Assembly (NCBI RefSeq): GCF_002188635.1
Contig: NZ_NINX01000021.1
Coordinates: forward strand, 124,001-188,000
DNA length: 64,000 nt
Reading direction: 5' to 3'
DNA from: Pigmentiphaga sp. NML030171
Lineage (GTDB): Bacteria; Pseudomonadota; Gammaproteobacteria; Burkholderiales; Burkholderiaceae_B
Positions 60,613 to 64,000 of the stretch are shown here, piece after piece (within the stretch, counting starts at the first letter, position 1; every line of letters begins with the position of its first letter). The translations under genes were made by a program, and so were the position numbers. The notes below the pieces were generated by a model, which searched no databases, was not told where the DNA came from, and worked only from the letters and a program-made list of their open reading frames with translations.

Positions 60613-62826
60613 CTATGCCGCCTCGGTGCCCAGTACGACCTTGCCGACCTGATCGATGTCGGGCTTCTCGGGCCGGACCGCTGCGCTGTCGCTTACCCGG
60701 ATATTGCTGAAGGGGGCATCGCCGGCGGGCGGCGCATCCTCGTCGCCGCCGGCAAGCAGCGACCTGGCCTTGTCTTCGTCCGCGCCCGTGGCCTTGTCCA
60801 GGACGTCCTGCACGCCGTCCTTGCGTGCCCGGTCGACGTTGCCGACCTTGTCCTTCATGTCCTTGGCGCTGTTGGCCGGATCCAGGAAGTTGAACTTGTT
60901 GTCGCCCAGCTGGCTGACCGCGTCGTCCATCTTCTTGCCGCTTTCCTTGGCCTGTTCCGTGGCTTCGAGGAGATTGTCCTTGGTGTGCTTGACGTCCTGG
61001 ACCATGCCGGTGGCCTGCTTGATCTTGTCGCGCACCGGATTCCAGACGGTCTGACCCACGGTATCGCCCAGGCCGAAGGCATCGAGCAGCAGGTTGAACA
61101 GCGGAAACAAGGTATTGCGAACCTGCAGGGCCAGCAGCATGGGCAACCGGCCCAGCCAGATCTCCATGGTCCGCGCATCCTTGCTGAGCGCCTGTCCACG
61201 CATCTTCTGCAATTCCGCGCTCAGCTCCTCGGCGATGAAATCGATGATGACGTCCAGGTGGGCGGCGTGCCTGGTCAGGAAGTCGCGCAACAGTTCCGCG
61301 CCCTTGTTGAGCAATTGCTGCTTGCCCATGCTGACTTTGCCGAGCTGGGTCTCGCCTTCGGCCTTCTTGTTGTCTCCAGGAGGAGGAAAGCCCGCGAGCT
61401 TGAACACCAGGTCCACGATCAACTTGCTCAGCGCTTCGCGCGTGGACAGCGCGGTCAGTACGCGAAGATCGCCGTCTCCGGCTGCCAGCAGCAGGTTGGT
61501 GTAGACGCGCTCGAGAATGGCGACCGAGGCCTTGGCGATCTCCTGGACCACGGTGTCGACGAAGCCGGGCAAGGGCTGGATGCCGGTACCCTGGGCGATC
61601 GCGCGCGAAATCAGCACCGGCGCGGGAACGATCTTGTCGAGGTTCTTGGGATCCGTACGGGGCTCGTTCCAGCGCGTGCCGCCCGCCAGCGTGGCGAAGG
61701 CCGCGGCCAGGGCGGCGGTGCCCGGCCGCGTGCGGGCGCCCGCCGTCTCCAGCCAGTCGGTCAGCGATTCCTGGGCACCCTTGGCCTTTTCCTGCGCCTC
61801 CTCGATCTTGTCCTGGGCATCGTCGACGGCCTTCTCGGCCTTGCCCAGGGGATTGTCGGCGTAGGTCTTGGCTGGCTCGGGCGGGGCCGCGCCTTGCGCG
61901 TCCGGCGCTTCCTTCTCGAAGAACCAGATGCCGAAGGTAGGTTCGCGGCCGTCCCGTATCGCCGCCACGGAGAAGGCCCGGCAGGCTTCCTCGATGCCGG
62001 CTTCGTATTCCGCGCGCGCCGCCTGGAACATGGCCTTGTACGTATCCTGGGCCTTGAACAGGTACTTGGGAATGTCGGCAATGAACCCGCCCACCCCGCC
62101 AACGGCGCCCAGCGGCCCGGGCAGGGGCAGCGACGGCAGTCCCGCGCCTCCGCCCGCCCCCGGCTTGAAGGCCGAGGCGCACAGCACGGCAAAATCGGCG
62201 CGTACCTGGTGCAGGTCCACGCCGGCCTGGTGCAGGGTGGGGTAATCGATCGACCCGACGTTCAGCTTGTCGCCGGTGGCCTGGATCTTGACCAGCAGCG
62301 GCGTGAATTGCTCGGGGCCGACCGCCGCGGACTTCTGGCCGCTGCCCAGCAGCGAACCGACGGTTTCCATGGCGTTGCCGATCGCGCCCTGCATGTTGGT
62401 TTCCAGCACGTGCTTGGCGGCATCGACGAAGCTGAACAGCAGCATGGTCTCGCGCAGCAGGGCGTCGCGGCAGCCTACGCCGTGGCCCGGCGGCCCTTTG
62501 CCGGCGAAGGTGTCGTTCATGTCGCCGTGCACCTTGCCGAAGTGGATGAATTCGATGGGCATGGGGCGGCTGCCTCGGTTCTCGTCCGAGGATTGGCTTT
62601 CGGAGCCCTGGGCGGTCGGTTTCAGGAAGAGTTTTTGCGGTTGGCCGAGTTTGTCGTTGAGTGTTTCGCGGGCGTAGTAGTACGGGGTGCCGCTGGGGAC
62701 GCCGCCGGCACCGCCGCCGAGCTTGCCGGCGACGTCGTCGATCAGTCCGCCTAGGGTGGAGTCTTTGCCGGCGACGCTATCGGCTTTGTCCGCTGCTGTG
62801 CCGGCCGCGCTTTCGAGTAGTCCCAT
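60613..62826 (-). CDS. Large orphan protein of a PAAR-like/LysM cluster
   Basis: I do not recognise this 737-residue protein. It has no signal peptide. The N-terminus is small-residue rich (MGLLESAAGTAADKADSVAGK). A segment PMPIEFIHFGKVHGDMNDTF follows. A Gly/Pro-rich hydrophobic stretch (about 225-255) precedes a helical, coiled-coil-like region NPLGKAEKAVDDAQDKIEEA near residues 325-350. The C-terminal half is mostly helical with amphipathic or hydrophobic helices (FPLFNLLLDAFGLGDTV). The ending, with many Asp and Gly, resembles a linker. Its position next to a DUF4280 tip protein and a LysM/peptidoglycan-binding gene suggests a secreted effector or structural component. That is inference. 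Confidence 0.65.
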   Translation of the reverse strand: MGLLESAAGTAADKADSVAGKDSTLGGLIDDVAGKLGGGAGGVPSGTPYYYARETLNDKLGQPQKLFLKPTAQGSESQSSDENRGSRPMPIEFIHFGKVHGDMNDTFAGKGPPGHGVGCRDALLRETMLLFSFVDAAKHVLETNMQGAIGNAMETVGSLLGSGQKSAAVGPEQFTPLLVKIQATGDKLNVGSIDYPTLHQAGVDLHQVRADFAVLCASAFKPGAGGGAGLPSLPLPGPLGAVGGVGGFIADIPKYLFKAQDTYKAMFQAARAEYEAGIEEACRAFSVAAIRDGREPTFGIWFFEKEAPDAQGAAPPEPAKTYADNPLGKAEKAVDDAQDKIEEAQEKAKGAQESLTDWLETAGARTRPGTAALAAAFATLAGGTRWNEPRTDPKNLDKIVPAPVLISRAIAQGTGIQPLPGFVDTVVQEIAKASVAILERVYTNLLLAAGDGDLRVLTALSTREALSKLIVDLVFKLAGFPPPGDNKKAEGETQLGKVSMGKQQLLNKGAELLRDFLTRHAAHLDVIIDFIAEELSAELQKMRGQALSKDARTMEIWLGRLPMLLALQVRNTLFPLFNLLLDAFGLGDTVGQTVWNPVRDKIKQATGMVQDVKHTKDNLLEATEQAKESGKKMDDAVSQLGDNKFNFLDPANSAKDMKDKVGNVDRARKDGVQDVLDKATGADEDKARSLLAGGDEDAPPAGDAPFSNIRVSDSAAVRPEKPDIDQVGKVVLGTEAA

Positions 62827-62910
62827 CGCTTATTTCTCCTCGGTCGTCGTCGGGGCGCCGGCGTGGTGCGGGGGTGATATCCATTGCGGAGAGATTCGAG
62901 TTCTTGACCC

Positions 62911-63158
62911 GGCCTTGGTTGGTGTGGCGGGGCCGCCCAGCCCCCGGGGCGCAGCGAAGCCGGTCCCGCTGCGCGGGACTTCCCGGTTTGGGTGGACCCG
63001 GCGGGGCGGGCGCAGAACTCGGGCGGGAACAGTCCCCCGGACTGTTCCTAAGGCCGCCCTCAAACAGCTGCGCCCTTGCTTCCCCGCCGAGCCCACCCAA
63101 ACCGGCGGCTCCGAATGCGCCCCGGGGGCTGGGCGGCCCCGCCACACCAACCAAGGCC
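62911..63158. repeat. Long structured palindrome, copy L3
   Basis: Outer arms 62911-62953 and 63116-63158 are perfect 43-base complements (GGCCTTGGTTGGTGTGGC...). Inner arms 62983-63006 and 63082-63105 pair with two mismatches. The conserved small hairpin is GTCCCGC/GCGGGAC, core helices are GGGCGCAG/CTGCGCCC and GGGCGG/CCGCCC, and the apical stem is GGAACAGTCC/GGACTGTTCC. The last two differ from L1 and L2 by paired changes. TTCTTGACC lies just outside the left arm. With L4 it makes up most of the 562-base gap between the orphan gene and the LysM gene, and no other gene is seen there. Confidence 0.9.
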
Positions 63159-63230
63159 TGCGGCTTTGCGTTGCCACGATTCTCGCCCTGGATGGGTTAA
63201 CTACGTTTGATCCACGCGACTCAGGGTGCA

Positions 63231-63359
63231 GGTCTTGTCTGGCGCGGAGGGGGCAGGCAGGGGGGGCCAACCCCATCCCCACCGGGAAGTCCCGCGTAGC
63301 GGGACCGGCTTCGCTGCGCTCGGCCCCCCCTGCCTGCCCCCTCCGCGCCAGACAAGACC
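63231..63359. repeat. Long palindrome, minimal inverted copy L4
   Basis: Arms 63231-63268 and 63322-63359 are perfect 38-base complements (GGTCTTGTCTGGCGCGGAGG...). Inside is the conserved small hairpin found in L1-L3 (CCGGGAAGTCCCGC..GCGGGACCGGC), but in the opposite orientation, and the inner arms and core are absent. Outside the right arm the plus strand reads atcaagaactc, the complement of the GAGTTCTTGA border of L3, which confirms the inverted orientation. Confidence 0.88.
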
Positions 63360-63388
63360 GGATCAAGAACTCGATCCCATGCAATGTC

Positions 63389-64000
63389 CTACACATGGAG
63401 CTCTTCCAATTTGGCGCGCGTCGCATCATCCGGCTCGCCGGTCGCCTCCAACCCATACTGGCTCTGGAAGCGCTTGAGCGCATCACGCGTGGCGTCGCCG
63501 ATGCTCCCGCTCTCGCCGCCGCAATCAAACCCCAGGTTCTCCAGCCTGCGCTGCACGCCGGCGTTGTCGCTGACCGGACGCAGCGCGCCGATGGCGATGT
63601 CGTAGACCTCGGCGCCCTCGGACAGCGTCAACGTGGCGCTGCGCGTCTCGCCCGGGATGGGATGCTCCAGCTTGCCGTCGCCGTCGGTCACGCCGTGGAT
63701 CACCTTGTCGCCGAAGACCAGGGTATAGGCTTCCTTGGCGCGCGGCTCGTCCAGCACCGTCAGCCGCAGCTTGAGCTTGGTCGGTTCGCCCTTGCGCGTG
63801 AACGTGTGGCGGGCGTCCACCGGCTTGCTGACCGACTTCGTCCCCTTGTCGGGAATGAAGATCTCGTCGCCCGGGACGAGCTGGTTGGGATCCTTGCGCT
63901 TGGCGCGCAGGCCGGCGTTGTTGCCGTGTTCCCAGATCGTCTTCCACAGGAATCCGTGGTCCTTGGCGATGCTGGCGATACTGTCGTTCTCTCCCACCGT
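63389..64000 (-). CDS. LysM and peptidoglycan-binding domain protein (partial, start beyond window)
   Basis: At least 204 residues are present; the frame continues past the window end, so the N-terminus is missing. The visible part begins within a LysM domain (VGENDSIASIAKDHGFLWKTIWEH, with DPNQLVPGDEIFIPD). The middle beta-rich section (residues about 65-130) is not recognised. It ends with a PG_binding_1 domain (GVQRRLENLGFDCGG, ATRDALKRFQSQYGL). LysM proteins with this WKTIWEHGNNAGLRAKRKDPN pattern usually accompany PAAR/VgrG-type effector modules. Together with the DUF4280 and orphan genes this suggests a contractile-injection-related cluster extending right. Confidence 0.85.
   Translation of the reverse strand, partial: TVGENDSIASIAKDHGFLWKTIWEHGNNAGLRAKRKDPNQLVPGDEIFIPDKGTKSVSKPVDARHTFTRKGEPTKLKLRLTVLDEPRAKEAYTLVFGDKVIHGVTDGDGKLEHPIPGETRSATLTLSEGAEVYDIAIGALRPVSDNAGVQRRLENLGFDCGGESGSIGDATRDALKRFQSQYGLEATGEPDDATRAKLEELHV

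Noticed and set aside
62827-63388. Short open frames within the palindromes as small genes
   Set aside because: They arise from the G/C-rich inverted repeats; their translations are Pro/Arg/Ala-rich and appear on both strands.

Overview
The window is a high-GC betaproteobacterial chromosome segment, most like Bordetella/Achromobacter (Alcaligenaceae). This is inferred from gene order (pilD-coaE-zapD-yacG; rubredoxin-yqgE-ruvX-pyrR-pyrB-pyrC'; argJ-hemL-thiE-thiD), from the several Bug-type periplasmic solute-binding proteins, and from the many LysR regulators. No rRNA, tRNA, CRISPR array, insertion sequence or prophage was seen.

Left half (1-26 kb): mainly housekeeping genes. mnmC (tRNA wobble modification), a GH31-like glycosidase lacking the expected catalytic acid, an NlpE-like lipoprotein, pilD, coaE, zapD, yacG, a Nudix-ThiE fusion, a DUF815 ATPase, argJ, hemL, thiE, thiD, rubredoxin, yqgE, ruvX and the pyr genes with plsC. 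Accessory genes interrupt this: a Bug/LysR pair between coaE and zapD, a LysR/flavin monooxygenase/Bug set, a decayed HigBA relic and an apparently intact RHH/ParE toxin-antitoxin pair.

Middle (26-45 kb): catabolic modules. A periplasmic molybdenum hydroxylase (triheme cytochrome c, 2Fe-2S subunit, Tat-exported Mo subunit) diverges from an operon of indolepyruvate-ferredoxin-oxidoreductase-type IorA/IorB and a DctP-DctQ-DctM TRAP transporter. Then follows a Rieske oxygenase alpha/beta pair with a Bug protein, a sulfurtransferase-NIPSNAP fusion and an alpha/beta hydrolase.

Right part (45-64 kb): surface and secretion genes. A LysR gene diverges from an operon of a secreted TPR-CHAT putative cysteine protease, a TpsB (ShlB/FhaC) transporter and a 2395-residue TpsA exoprotein. 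Convergent to it lie a hybrid histidine kinase and a periplasmic binding lipoprotein. An OmpA-family protein, a DUF4280 PAAR-like protein, a 737-residue orphan and a LysM/peptidoglycan-binding protein cut by the window end follow.

The most striking undescribed structure is a family of four intergenic long palindromes (about 27.1, 39.1, 63.0 and 63.3 kb). Outer arms of 32-43 bp are perfect or nearly so within each copy but mostly different between copies. Three copies share a conserved multi-helix core in which several helices change on both strands together. A second, unrelated repeat family (start of window, 4.8 kb, 15.2 kb) contains a perfect 61-bp palindrome in one copy.
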